From assembly GCA_022821845.1 (NCBI GenBank), contig JAJECT010000039.1, positions 1 through 64,000 on the forward strand: a stretch of DNA of 64,000 bases, written 5' to 3'. Numbering within the stretch: the first letter of the stretch is position 1; the number at the start of each line of letters is the position of its first letter. This document shows positions 45,214 through 55,019 of this stretch, one piece after another. The stretch is from Rhodothermales bacterium. GTDB lineage: Bacteria; Bacteroidota; Rhodothermia; Rhodothermales; VXPQ01. The notes under the pieces are model-generated. The model ran no database searches. It saw only the letters and a program-made list of their open reading frames with translations, and was not told the DNA's origin. Made by a program: the position numbers and the translations under genes.

Positions 45214-48200
45214 ATGAGACTCGCAAAGCTACTGTTTGCGCTTATTCTCTTCCTTCCAGCCTCTGCCGAGGCGCAAACGGGTAAAATATCCGGTCGGGTT
45301 ACGGAAGCCGCTACCGGCGAAGCGTTGCCGGGCGTCAATGTGGCCATCATGGGCACGACGCAGGGCGCCATCACCGATGCGGACGGATACTACTTTATTG
45401 TGAACGTCCGCCCCGGGTCGTACGACGTGCGGGCCTCGTTCATCGGGTACGCCTCCGAGGTGTTCGAAGCCGTTCGCGTCAATATCGACCTGACCACGGA
45501 GCTGAACTTCGTGTTGCAGGAAGAGGCGGTGGGCCTCGAAGAGGTGGTCGTTACGGACGTGCGTCCCGTGGTGCAGCGGGACGTGTCCGCCAGCGTGGCG
45601 AACATTACGGCCGAAGAGATCGAGAACATTCCGCTCACGGACATCGAAAGGGTCATCGGGTTGCAGGCCGGCTTCGAGCGCGGCCTTACCGTGCGCGGTT
45701 TCGGCGGGGACCAGATCCAGTTCATGGTGGACGGCCTGTCGATGGCCAGCGGACGCGACAACACGCCGTATACGGGCGTAAGTTATACGTCCGTTCAGGA
45801 AGTGCAGGTGCAGACGGGCGGTTTCAACGCCGAGTACGGCAACGTGCGTTCGGGGCTGGTGAACGTGATTACCAAAGAGCCGGAGGAGAATCAGTACTTC
45901 GTGGACGCCATCGTGCGGTACAGCGCCACGGGGCAGAAGAATTTTCCGGGCGTGGACGTGGACGGGAACGAGGTGGACATGATCAGTTCCAACAACAGCT
46001 TTCACCTGCGCCCGCTAACAGACCCGGCCGTGGCGTTCGAAGGCACGCAGAACTGGCCTTCCTGGATGCAGCGCGAGTACGATTCCTTCGAGGGGGGGTG
46101 GAACAAGGTCGCGGAGGATTACAATAACCGCCCCGAGGTCAAGGCCCTGGGCAGGACGTTTACCGCGCGGGAACTTCAGCAAGTCTATTTCGACCATTAC
46201 CTGCGCAAGGACGTTTCGGTCCAGAAGCCCGACTACGAGTTCGACGCCACCATTGGCGGGCCGGTGCCGGGCCTGCACCAGTTGATAGGCGATATGCGGT
46301 TTACGGCTTCGTTTCGCCAGACCCAGACGGCCTACTCGATGGGCGGCTACGAACGCGACGCTTTTACGGAGCGCGTGGGGCAGGCGAAGATCATTTCGAA
46401 CGTGGCCCCCGGCATGAAACTGGTCGTGCAGGGCATGCTGTCCACGCAACTGGGCCTGAACCGCAACGAGCAGGGACAGCCCAACCTGACCACGGGAGAC
46501 GCGTTTTATTATCCGTGGCAAGGCGGCCACCAGACGATGTTCGGCCTGGGCCATGACATGGGGGCTTACTTTGCGCCCATGCTGTACAACCTCATGGACG
46601 TGGATCGCACCATGGTTGGCGCGCAGTTCACGCATACGCTGAACGCGAAGACGTTCTATGAGGTGCAGCTCCAGAACGCTACGACGGATTACTTTACGCG
46701 GACCGTGGAGGCGCGCGACGAAACGGCGAACATTCCCTATCTCGGCGGCGCGATCATGCTGGACGAAGAGCCCTACGGGTTCAGCATCAGCGACGATTTC
46801 GACAAGCTCGGGCTGGGCGTCCGCACCTCAGGGCACTGGGGCAGCGGGTACGACAGTTCGGCGGTGAACCGCTTTACGGGCCGGTTCGACATCACCAGCC
46901 AGCGCAACCGGTTCATGCTGGCGAAGGCGGGCGTCGAGTACATCTACTCGAACTACGATACGGAGTTCGGCGAGGACGATCCGGAGCACCCGCACCACAC
47001 GAATCCCAAGCGGGACTGGAATCGCAAGCCGCAGCAGGCCGCGGCCTACGCCCAGTCGAAGCTTGAATTCCGGGGGATGGTCGCCAATGTGGGCGTCCGC
47101 CTGGATTATTTCCATGCAGGAGGCGACTGGTATCTCTACGATACGTACGAGCGCACCTTTTCCGCTGCGATCGGGCGCGCCCGCATCGACGAGGAACTCG
47201 AGCAGGAACCCACGGAACGGCAAGTCTCTCTGAGTCCGCGGATCGGCATTTCCTTCCCGGTGACCGAAGACAGCAAGCTGTATTTCAACTACGGGCATTT
47301 CCGCAACGCGCTCAATCCGCACGACCTCTTCAACATCGAGGAAGGGTCCGCGGGCGCGCTGGTGGCCATCGGCAACCCGGATCACCCGATGCCGAAGACG
47401 GTGGCGTACGAACTGGGCTTCGACCAGAACCTGTTCGATCAGTACCTGCTTCGCCTGTCCGGGTATTACCGCGACCTGAGCCAGCAGCCGCGTTTCGTGC
47501 GGTACATCAGCCTGGACGACCTCGTGAGCTACGGCACGGCGCTGCCCTGGAACTACGGCGACGTGCGCGGTTTCGAGGCTACGATCTCCAGAAACCGGGG
47601 CGCATGGGTGCGCGGATTCCTGAATTACACCTATCTGGTGCGCAAGACGGGCAATTTCGGGTTCAGCCAGTTCGACGAGAACCGGACGCAGCAGGACAAC
47701 TTTGTCCGAACCACCGAGGAGCACTACACGAGCAAGCCGGTTCCGGAGCCTTTCGCCCGCTTCAATATCGAGCTGATTCTTCCGAAGACGCTGGGGCCCA
47801 GCCTGGGCGGCAGTTATCCGCTTGGCGACTGGCGGGTCAATTTCCTTGGAGAATGGAGGCAGGGCATTACGCTTACCTGGGATGGCCAGAACCTGACCGG
47901 CGCGGCGGGAAGCGGCGACCGGGAATTGCAAGGGAACGTGCGCTGGAAGGATTATTACACGCTCGACATGCGGCTTAGCAAGAGCTTCGAAACGAGCGTC
48001 GGCTCCGCGCAGTTCTTCGTGGACATTACGAACGCGCTGAACATTCGCCACCTGTATCACGCAGGCGGCAACCTGTTCGGCGCGGGACAGCAGGACCTGA
48101 GCAATTACATGTCCTCGCTCCACTTGCCGCAGAGCACCCTCCCCGATTCTCCGGACGGCGGTTTGTACGGCGACGATCAGCCCGGCGACTTCCGCGGGCC

Positions 48201-48444
48201 TGGCGTAGCGTTCGTGCCGATCATTCAGGGGTCGTTGCCCGAAGCCGGCGAAGATCGCCCGCTTTACTACGTGCCGGACGAGCAGAAGTATTACAAGTGG
48301 AGCGGCGGTTCCTTCTCCGAGGCGAACCAGGGCGAAGTGGACCAGGTGCTGGACGACAAGGCGTACATCAACATGCCGAACCGGATGTGGCAGCAGTTCC
48401 TGAATCCGCGCAATGTGTTCTTCGGCCTGCGGCTGTCCTTCTGA
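45214..48444 (+). CDS. TonB-dependent receptor (unit B, first)
   Basis: This 1076-residue receptor begins MRLAKLLFALILFLPASAEA and has a carboxypeptidase-regulatory-like domain (GKISGRVTE, GTTQGAITDADG). The plug has IQFMVDGLSM and TGGFNAEYGNVRSGLVNV. The barrel ends FFGLRLSF. It is a clear paralogue of 28478-31882: even the first 24 bases of the two genes (atgaga ... ctgttt) are nearly the same. The start is set by this match and the GGGGGA upstream. Middle barrel loops diverge, suggesting a different ligand. Confidence 0.9.
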   Translation: MRLAKLLFALILFLPASAEAQTGKISGRVTEAATGEALPGVNVAIMGTTQGAITDADGYYFIVNVRPGSYDVRASFIGYASEVFEAVRVNIDLTTELNFVLQEEAVGLEEVVVTDVRPVVQRDVSASVANITAEEIENIPLTDIERVIGLQAGFERGLTVRGFGGDQIQFMVDGLSMASGRDNTPYTGVSYTSVQEVQVQTGGFNAEYGNVRSGLVNVITKEPEENQYFVDAIVRYSATGQKNFPGVDVDGNEVDMISSNNSFHLRPLTDPAVAFEGTQNWPSWMQREYDSFEGGWNKVAEDYNNRPEVKALGRTFTARELQQVYFDHYLRKDVSVQKPDYEFDATIGGPVPGLHQLIGDMRFTASFRQTQTAYSMGGYERDAFTERVGQAKIISNVAPGMKLVVQGMLSTQLGLNRNEQGQPNLTTGDAFYYPWQGGHQTMFGLGHDMGAYFAPMLYNLMDVDRTMVGAQFTHTLNAKTFYEVQLQNATTDYFTRTVEARDETANIPYLGGAIMLDEEPYGFSISDDFDKLGLGVRTSGHWGSGYDSSAVNRFTGRFDITSQRNRFMLAKAGVEYIYSNYDTEFGEDDPEHPHHTNPKRDWNRKPQQAAAYAQSKLEFRGMVANVGVRLDYFHAGGDWYLYDTYERTFSAAIGRARIDEELEQEPTERQVSLSPRIGISFPVTEDSKLYFNYGHFRNALNPHDLFNIEEGSAGALVAIGNPDHPMPKTVAYELGFDQNLFDQYLLRLSGYYRDLSQQPRFVRYISLDDLVSYGTALPWNYGDVRGFEATISRNRGAWVRGFLNYTYLVRKTGNFGFSQFDENRTQQDNFVRTTEEHYTSKPVPEPFARFNIELILPKTLGPSLGGSYPLGDWRVNFLGEWRQGITLTWDGQNLTGAAGSGDRELQGNVRWKDYYTLDMRLSKSFETSVGSAQFFVDITNALNIRHLYHAGGNLFGAGQQDLSNYMSSLHLPQSTLPDSPDGGLYGDDQPGDFRGPGVAFVPIIQGSLPEAGEDRPLYYVPDEQKYYKWSGGSFSEANQGEVDQVLDDKAYINMPNRMWQQFLNPRNVFFGLRLSF

Positions 48445-48497
48445 CGAACAACGCCTCGCTGACGAAAATTTCCTGACATCTGAATCTGAGATACACC

Positions 48498-50744
48498 ATG
48501 CGAATCACTCATCACATCCGTACGTCAGGGCTTACGGGCGCCGGACTGGCGCTGGCGCTGATGCTCTTTGCGCCGGTAGAGGACGCAAAGGCTCAGTGGA
48601 TTCCCAAGTGGCTTAGCGTAGGCGACTTCCAGAGTTGGTACCTGTCCGGCGGGGCCAACCCCGAGCGGAGCGACGTGGTCTGGAATTACCCGGCCATTCG
48701 TCCTTCTGCGGGGTACAGCCGCTGGAAAGGGTTCTGGATTGGCGCGAAGAACGTGACCCATGGGGAAACCGGGCAGCAGTACGACGTCCGCGTCTCGCAC
48801 ACAGGGCCTCGCGCGCCCGGCATCGGAGAGGTGTTCAGCATATCGCATTTGCTGTATTCCAGATACGAACCCGTGAAGGTGGAGGTGGACGGCGCGGACA
48901 CGTTCCTTCAGCCGGTGGTGCCGGACGAAGTGGACGGCAGCATGGCTCCGGACCGCATGGTGGTTTCGGAGATCAATTCCTCCATCGGGATTACGACGCA
49001 CCGGCGCGCCATGGCGTGGAGCCACGAGGATCACGACAACTACCACATCATTGAGTACACCTTCGCGAATACGGGAAATCAGGATGGAGACCCCGAGATC
49101 GAAGTGCAGAACGATCTGGAAGGCGTGTACATTGCGTTCCTCGAACGTCCGACGGGCGCCGGATTCGCGGGCGCGTGGGGCAATAGCGCAGGCGGCGTAG
49201 GCTGGGGACAGTACACCATGAACGACGCGATAGGCGACGGATTGAACGATTATGGCGTGGATATGCGCGCTTCGTTCGCGTGGCTCGGAAATATCAAGCC
49301 GACAGGATACCTGGTGAACACGCTGGGGAATCCGTTCTGGGCCGACCATCAATGGGGATTCCCGGCGGACACCCTCGGCAGGCTTGGCAGCGCGAATTTC
49401 ACGGGCGTCGTGACCATTCATGCGGATACGGAGGCGCATCCCGCGGGAGAATCCCGGCCCGACGATCCGGCGCAGCCCTCCATGATGACGCACCTTAATT
49501 CCGATTACGGCAAGCTGACCAGCGAGCCTACGCACAACAAGCGGGCCCTCATGCTGGAGCAGTACGACTGGTTCCAGTGCGGCTCCACGTCTGCGCCGAC
49601 CGGCGGCATCGCCCGCCCCGGGGATTCGGACTGCACGGGGCGCTCCTGGCCTACCCAGGCGGGCCTTGTGATGGGCCTCACCGCCGATTCGCCCTATGAC
49701 TCTGATCCCGATTTCGCCAATCAGTCGAGCGATCCCAACGGGGGCGCCGGCGCCGGCGGATGGGGCTTCGCGTTCGCCTACGGCCCGTACGACATACCGC
49801 ATGGACACGAAGTGAAGATTGTCGTTGCGGAGGCGGCCGCCGGGCTCAGCGACGAGGCGGCCTGGCATATCGGACGAACGTACAAACTTTCCGGGAATAT
49901 GCACGGGAGTCCGCCTCGGGACGGCGACAACGACCTGGCCATCGAATTCGACGCGAACGGCAACGGCGTCATCGACGCCGACGAGAAGATGACGAAGAAC
50001 GAGTGGTTCATGACGGCGCGGGATTCGCTGTTCGATACCTTCCAGGCGGCCATTAACACGTACAATGGCGGGCTGAATGCGCCGCACCCGCCTGCGCCGC
50101 CGTCGTCTTTCATCGTTACGTCCGGCACGGACAAGATCGTGCTGGACTGGACGGCTACGTCGCCGCCCGCTAAATGGCAGGTATGGCGTGCGCAGAAGCA
50201 TTATTCGGGCATCATTTCGGTGCTTGAAGAAGGTCCGGGCGGCATAGGCGTTCCGGACATGGCCCGCGCGTACTCTCTTGCCGCGGAGCTGGCGGGCAGC
50301 GCGACGACCTACGAGGACACCGAGGTCGTTCGGGGCGGTTCGTACTACTATTACCTGATAGGGATAGGCAGCGACGGGACGAAGACCAGCCGGTACTATG
50401 CGCAAACCTACAACCCGGCCACGCTGAAGCGTCCGCCCGGCAAGTCGCTGAGCGACATACGCATCGTGCCGAACCCCTATCACATCGACGCCGACCCCGC
50501 GGTCCGCCTCGACGTGCAGGATCGCATGGCTTTTTACGAACTTCCAGGCGAAGCGCGCATCCAGATATTTTCCGAACTGGGCGAATTGATTCGGACGATC
50601 GATCACCTGGACGGAAGCGGCGACGAGTTCTGGGATCTCACGACCTCGTCCCGGCAGGTGGTTGCGAGCGGCATTTACCTTGCCGTAATCACCGACCTCG
50701 GATCGGGCGAGCAGGAAATCCAGAAATTTATCGTCATCCGGTAG
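48498..50744 (+). CDS. Secreted T9SS-type protein (unit B)
   Basis: This 748-residue secreted protein is paralogous to 31959-34295, sharing FWIGAKN, NYHIIEYTFANTGNQDGDPEIEVQN, DANGNGVIDADEKMTKNEW, an Fn3-like block (PPSSFIVTSGTDKIVLDW) and a C-terminal VRIVPNPYHI-type T9SS/FlgD-like domain ending IQKFIVIR. The N-terminus has a hydrophobic signal (GAGLALALMLFAPVEDAKA). It is followed by a PorV-like barrel, as in unit A. It lacks any recognised catalytic motif. Confidence 0.75.
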   Translation: MRITHHIRTSGLTGAGLALALMLFAPVEDAKAQWIPKWLSVGDFQSWYLSGGANPERSDVVWNYPAIRPSAGYSRWKGFWIGAKNVTHGETGQQYDVRVSHTGPRAPGIGEVFSISHLLYSRYEPVKVEVDGADTFLQPVVPDEVDGSMAPDRMVVSEINSSIGITTHRRAMAWSHEDHDNYHIIEYTFANTGNQDGDPEIEVQNDLEGVYIAFLERPTGAGFAGAWGNSAGGVGWGQYTMNDAIGDGLNDYGVDMRASFAWLGNIKPTGYLVNTLGNPFWADHQWGFPADTLGRLGSANFTGVVTIHADTEAHPAGESRPDDPAQPSMMTHLNSDYGKLTSEPTHNKRALMLEQYDWFQCGSTSAPTGGIARPGDSDCTGRSWPTQAGLVMGLTADSPYDSDPDFANQSSDPNGGAGAGGWGFAFAYGPYDIPHGHEVKIVVAEAAAGLSDEAAWHIGRTYKLSGNMHGSPPRDGDNDLAIEFDANGNGVIDADEKMTKNEWFMTARDSLFDTFQAAINTYNGGLNAPHPPAPPSSFIVTSGTDKIVLDWTATSPPAKWQVWRAQKHYSGIISVLEEGPGGIGVPDMARAYSLAAELAGSATTYEDTEVVRGGSYYYYLIGIGSDGTKTSRYYAQTYNPATLKRPPGKSLSDIRIVPNPYHIDADPAVRLDVQDRMAFYELPGEARIQIFSELGELIRTIDHLDGSGDEFWDLTTSSRQVVASGIYLAVITDLGSGEQEIQKFIVIR

Positions 50745-50761
50745 ACACGCCACACAGCATG

Positions 50762-50794
50762 CCCCGGCTGCCGCCCTTGCGGCGGCCGCCGGGG
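50762..50794 (+). promoter_or_regulatory. Intercistronic hairpin before PorV-like gene (unit B)
   Basis: CCCCGGC and GCCGGGG enclose an inner GCCGCC/GGCGGC pair, forming a strong composite stem. It lies between the secreted-protein and PorV-like genes, at the position of the unit A hairpin. Confidence 0.5.
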
Positions 50795-50825
50795 ATACGC
50801 TCAGGACCTAAATAGAAAGGATTCA

Positions 50826-51869
50826 ATGACCTACCACCGCTACATAACCCTGATCGTCCTTGCGGCGCTTGCCGTGTTTACCGCATCGGAAGCCTTTGCG
50901 CAGATCACCACCGAAGACGTCGGCACGGACAAGCTAGCGCAGACGAATTTCAAGTTCCTTGAGGTATCCGTGGACCCGCGCGCGGCGGCGCAAAGCGACG
51001 CCATGACCGCCAGCGAGTTCGCTTCGTCGGCAGCTATGTTTTATAATCCGGCGGCCATGGGCTGGATGGAAAACCGGATCAGCGCCGGTTTCGGCGTTAC
51101 GAACTGGATTGCGGACATCACCTACAATACCGCCAGCGCCGCCGTCCGCACGAGTTACGGGGTATTCGGGGCGTCGTTGCTGTTCGCCGACTACGGGGGC
51201 GGCATCATTGGCACCATCGCGGCGACGAACGAACGGGGGTATCAAGAGTACTCTGAACTGGGCGTAAGCAATCCCGATCCTTCCGCCATGGCCATCGGCC
51301 TTGGGTACGGGGTTGCCGTAACGGATCGGTTCAGCGTAGGCGGCAACGCCAAGTATGTCTTGCAGGACCTTTCCGACGCGGTTCTGTCGCTGTCGGCGGA
51401 GGAGATGACCGAGGGCAACTCCACGTCCACCGTGGCGTTCGACTTCGGATTGATGTATCGCACCGGATTCCGCAGCCTGAACCTGGCCATGAGCGTACGC
51501 AACTTCGCGAGGGAATTGCGCTACGTGCAGGAGAACTTCGAACTGCCGCTTACCTTCAACGTGGGCGTATCCATGAACGTGCTGGACCTTACGGCCATGG
51601 ATCCGAATGTGCACGCCCTGCGCTTTTCGCTGGAAGCAGAGCGTCCGCGGGACTTTTCCGAGCAACTCAAGGCGGGCGGAGAGTATACGTTCATGGACCT
51701 GGTGTCTGTGCGCGCAGGGTATACCTATCCGACGGACGAACAGAGCATCAGTCTTGGGGGCGGCCTGAAGTACGATACGTCGTCGGTTGGCTTTTCGGCG
51801 GATTACGCCTATACGGCCTTCGGGCTTTTCGGCGCGGTCCATCGCATGGGCGTAAGCCTGTCTTTCTAA
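50826..51869 (+). CDS. PorV/PorQ-like outer-membrane barrel (unit B)
   Basis: This 347-residue protein has a signal peptide (YITLIVLAALAVFTASEAFA), TNFKFLEVSVDPRAAAQSDAM, SSAAMFYNPAAMG and a chain of beta strands to the terminal MGVSLSF. It is paralogous to 34383-35471 across its length. AGAAAGGA upstream supports ATG 50826. It presumably delivers the cotranscribed T9SS cargo to the surface. PorQ-type function cannot be excluded. Confidence 0.8.
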   Translation: MTYHRYITLIVLAALAVFTASEAFAQITTEDVGTDKLAQTNFKFLEVSVDPRAAAQSDAMTASEFASSAAMFYNPAAMGWMENRISAGFGVTNWIADITYNTASAAVRTSYGVFGASLLFADYGGGIIGTIAATNERGYQEYSELGVSNPDPSAMAIGLGYGVAVTDRFSVGGNAKYVLQDLSDAVLSLSAEEMTEGNSTSTVAFDFGLMYRTGFRSLNLAMSVRNFARELRYVQENFELPLTFNVGVSMNVLDLTAMDPNVHALRFSLEAERPRDFSEQLKAGGEYTFMDLVSVRAGYTYPTDEQSISLGGGLKYDTSSVGFSADYAYTAFGLFGAVHRMGVSLSF

Positions 51870-51939
51870 GCGCATCCCTTCCGTCTTGCATCTTGTGCAT
51901 GCGCATCGCCGTTCGCCGGGGCCTGACGTTTCCGGAAGG

Positions 51940-53682
51940 ATGTATGCGCGCCTTGTCGCCGGCGCTACGCTGGTCCTCGCCATCCTGATTTTTTCGAGCG
52001 GATGCGGAGGGAGCGGGCCGCGCGACGCACAGGCGGTGTCTTCTCCCGGCATTGCGTTTCAAGAGGTTGCTTCCGCGGCCGGGCTGGGGGATTTCCGTCA
52101 CGAAAACGGGAGCGAGGGCCGTTTCTGGTTTCCCGAGCAGATGGGGGCCGGGGGCGGATTCGTGGATTACGACGGGGACGGCTGGGAAGACATTGCGCTG
52201 GCGGGGGGCGGCAGGCTGTCGCCGACGGGACCGCCGGACGCGCGCGCTGTGCGCCTTTTTCGCAACAACCGGGACGGGACGTTTACCGAGACGACCCGCG
52301 AGGCGGGCCTGGACGCCATGCGGGCCTGGGGCACCGGAATAGCCGCCGCCGATTACGATAACGACGGCGACCAGGATATTTTTCTTGCGACTTTTGGGGA
52401 AAACCTGCTTTTTCGCAACGATTCCGGGCCTTCCGGGGCGCGTTTTTTTACGGAAATCGGGCGCGCGGCGGGCGTGGCGGGTCCCGCTGGATGGAGCAGT
52501 TCGCCGCTGTTCTTCGACGCCGACCTGGACGGGCATCTTGATCTTTACGTGCCCGGCTACGCCTACTGGTCATTGTCCAGCGATATGGAATGTTTTCGGG
52601 CGGACGGGCGCCCGGATTATTGCCGCCCGGCCACGTATCCCGGGGCGCCCGGGCATTTTTACCGTAATAACGGGGACGGGACGTTTACCGAGCGGACGCA
52701 GGCAAGCGGCTTGACGGGTTCGCCCGGCAAGTCCCTGGCCGTCGCCGAATGGGATTTCAACGAGGACGGCTGGTCCGATTTTGTGGTGGCGAACGACGGG
52801 GAGCCGGACCTGTTGTACATGAACGACGGCCGCGGCGCGTTCGCGGAGCAAGGGGTGCGCGCCGGGATCGCTTACGGGGAGCACGGAGAAGCGCGCGCCG
52901 GGATGGGCGTGGATATCGGCGTCGTGGACGCGACGGGCATGCCCTCCGTTTTCGTCGGGAATTTTTCCAGCGAAATGATCGGGGTGTATCGGCAGACGGC
53001 AAGCGGGTGGTTCATGGATCGCGCGGCGGCCTCCCGCATCGGGCAAACCAGTTTGACTACGCTGGCCTTCGGGGTGTTGCTTTTCGACGCCGAACTGGAC
53101 GGCGACCTTGACTTGTACGTGGCCAACGGGCATGTGTATCTCGATCCGATAGACGGGTCGGCGTATCGGCAGCCTCCGCATTTGTTCGTCAACAAGGGGG
53201 AGGGAACCTGGGTGGACGCGGCGGACTCCATCGGCGGCGCGTTTGCGGAAGCGATGGTGGCCCGGGCCGTGGCCAAGGCCGACTACGACCGCGACGGGGA
53301 CGTGGATTTGCTGGTTACGGAAAACAATGGCCCGGCTCGCCTGTTGCGCAACGATTCGTCCGGGGGGCATGTGTTGCGGGTGCGCCTTTCCGGGCGCCCG
53401 GGCGATGGAGCGGGCAACCTCGATGCGTTGGGCGCGCAGGTTACGATTACGGCGGCGGGCGTACGGCAAACGCGGCGGGTTCGGACCGGCTCCGGCTATC
53501 TTTCGCAATCGGAAAAAACGCTGACCTTTGGACTGGGCGCGGCGGATCGGGTGGATACGCTCGCCGTGCGATGGCCGGATGGCCGCACCGAGCGCCATGT
53601 CGGGATACCGGCGGGCCACGAGGCGCACGTGATCCGCGGAGAGGGGATGGCGTCCCTCGCGGCTTTGCCCATCGTTCCGTAA
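51940..53682 (+). CDS. CRTAC1-family lipoprotein (unit B, first)
   Basis: This 580-residue lipoprotein has LVAGATLVLAILIFSSGCGG as signal and lipobox. FG-GAP/calcium loops follow (FVDYDGDGWEDIALAGGG, DYDNDGDQDIFLA, FDADLDGHLDLYV, FDAELDGDLDLYVANG). The C-terminal ASPIC/UnbV domain has RRVRTGSGYLSQSEKTLTFGLG and RWPDGRTERH. CGGAAGG precedes ATG 51940. It matches the unit A CRTAC1 genes. A TPR lipoprotein follows, 71 bases on. Confidence 0.85.
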   Translation: MYARLVAGATLVLAILIFSSGCGGSGPRDAQAVSSPGIAFQEVASAAGLGDFRHENGSEGRFWFPEQMGAGGGFVDYDGDGWEDIALAGGGRLSPTGPPDARAVRLFRNNRDGTFTETTREAGLDAMRAWGTGIAAADYDNDGDQDIFLATFGENLLFRNDSGPSGARFFTEIGRAAGVAGPAGWSSSPLFFDADLDGHLDLYVPGYAYWSLSSDMECFRADGRPDYCRPATYPGAPGHFYRNNGDGTFTERTQASGLTGSPGKSLAVAEWDFNEDGWSDFVVANDGEPDLLYMNDGRGAFAEQGVRAGIAYGEHGEARAGMGVDIGVVDATGMPSVFVGNFSSEMIGVYRQTASGWFMDRAAASRIGQTSLTTLAFGVLLFDAELDGDLDLYVANGHVYLDPIDGSAYRQPPHLFVNKGEGTWVDAADSIGGAFAEAMVARAVAKADYDRDGDVDLLVTENNGPARLLRNDSSGGHVLRVRLSGRPGDGAGNLDALGAQVTITAAGVRQTRRVRTGSGYLSQSEKTLTFGLGAADRVDTLAVRWPDGRTERHVGIPAGHEAHVIRGEGMASLAALPIVP

Positions 53683-53753
53683 CGAACCGTTTTGGCCGCG
53701 CCTGCGTTTGCCTCTGCGGCAAGACGGTTGGAAGCACAGTCTGGCGGAAAATC

Positions 53754-55019
53754 ATGTTTCCTGAAAACAATATGCGCAGCGCAAGCACATGGATAGCCCG
53801 CCTCGGGGCGACGGTCGTTCTCGCCTCGGCAGGATGCGGCGGTTCGGGGGACGCCCCGTCCCGTACCGAACTGGCGCGCCGCGACGCCGACCCGAAAGCG
53901 GTGGAATTTCTGTTCGAGGCGCAGCAGGCCTTCGAGACAAAGTACTACAGCGCGGCGCTCGTGCTGGCGGACAGCGCGGCCCGCTATGCGCCCGATCTCG
54001 CAGATATTTCTTTTATGCGCGGGCGTATCTTTACGGCGCTTCGGCAGATGGACATGGCTACGGAAGCCTACGAAAGGACGCTGGAGCTGGACCCGGATTA
54101 TCCGGGCGTGTGGTTCAACCGGGGGAATGGGGCCTATATGTACGGCGAGTCGGCGCAGGCGCTTGCGCTCTACCGAAAAGAACGCAGCCTTGTTGCGGAA
54201 ACGACGGACTATCTGACGCAACTTGGGCGAGCCTATGCGGATACGGGCAAGCCGGACAGCGCGCGCTGGGCGTACGAGCGGGCCATTGCGGCGGATTCTG
54301 CGAACCCCACGGCGTACATGTGGCTTGGGCAGCTCCATGAAGACGCAGGCGATTTCGAGGCGGCCCTTGCATACTCCGCCCAGGGCCTTGCGCTGGACCC
54401 GGACAACCTGAACTACGCCTACGTATATGGCGTGCAGCATTTGCGCAGCGGCGATCTGGAGGCCGCCGCAAGCATCCTTGCGCGCGTAGCCGACGGAATT
54501 CCGTGGCACTATCCGGCGCATTACAATCTTGGGCAGGCGCTGAATGGCCTTGGGGAGGCGGAGCGCGCCGCGCGATACCTTGCCCGCGCCGATACGCTGC
54601 TGGCTATGCAGCGCGACGTCGAGCAGTGGGTGGAACGCATAAAGACGAACAGCATGGAACCCCTGCTTTGGGTGCAGTACGGGGAGTCGCTGCGCAGGTC
54701 GGGCCGCGTGGGGGAGGCCATCGAGGCGCTTACGGTGGCGCTTTCCCTGCGTCCGGGATGGCTGGAACTGCATAACAATATCGCCAACCTGCATCTTGCC
54801 GCCGGAGACACCGTCACGGCCCTGGGGCGATACGAAGCCCTGTTGCAACGCGCGCCCACCCAGCCGGACGTCTGGTTGAACCTGGGCACCCTCCATGCGC
54901 TCTCCGGCAACTACGAAGCGGCCCGCGTCGCCTGGGAAACCGTGCTCGAACATGCCCCCGGCCATGAACAAGCGGTTTCGTATCTGGCGCAACTTCCTCC
55001 TCCGTCCCCTGCGCCGTGA
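53754..55019 (+). CDS. TPR-repeat lipoprotein (unit B, first)
   Basis: This 421-residue protein has a signal with lipobox LASAGCGG and about nine TPRs. Shared family words are YAPDLADISFMRGRIF, PDYPGVWFNRGNGAYMYGES, DSARWAYE, YMWLGQLHEDAGDFEAAL and PWHYPAHYNLGQALNGLG. ATG 53772 is an alternative start. Its stop overlaps the next CRTAC1 gene by GTGA, which couples the two protein families directly. Confidence 0.82.
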   Translation: MFPENNMRSASTWIARLGATVVLASAGCGGSGDAPSRTELARRDADPKAVEFLFEAQQAFETKYYSAALVLADSAARYAPDLADISFMRGRIFTALRQMDMATEAYERTLELDPDYPGVWFNRGNGAYMYGESAQALALYRKERSLVAETTDYLTQLGRAYADTGKPDSARWAYERAIAADSANPTAYMWLGQLHEDAGDFEAALAYSAQGLALDPDNLNYAYVYGVQHLRSGDLEAAASILARVADGIPWHYPAHYNLGQALNGLGEAERAARYLARADTLLAMQRDVEQWVERIKTNSMEPLLWVQYGESLRRSGRVGEAIEALTVALSLRPGWLELHNNIANLHLAAGDTVTALGRYEALLQRAPTQPDVWLNLGTLHALSGNYEAARVAWETVLEHAPGHEQAVSYLAQLPPPSPAP

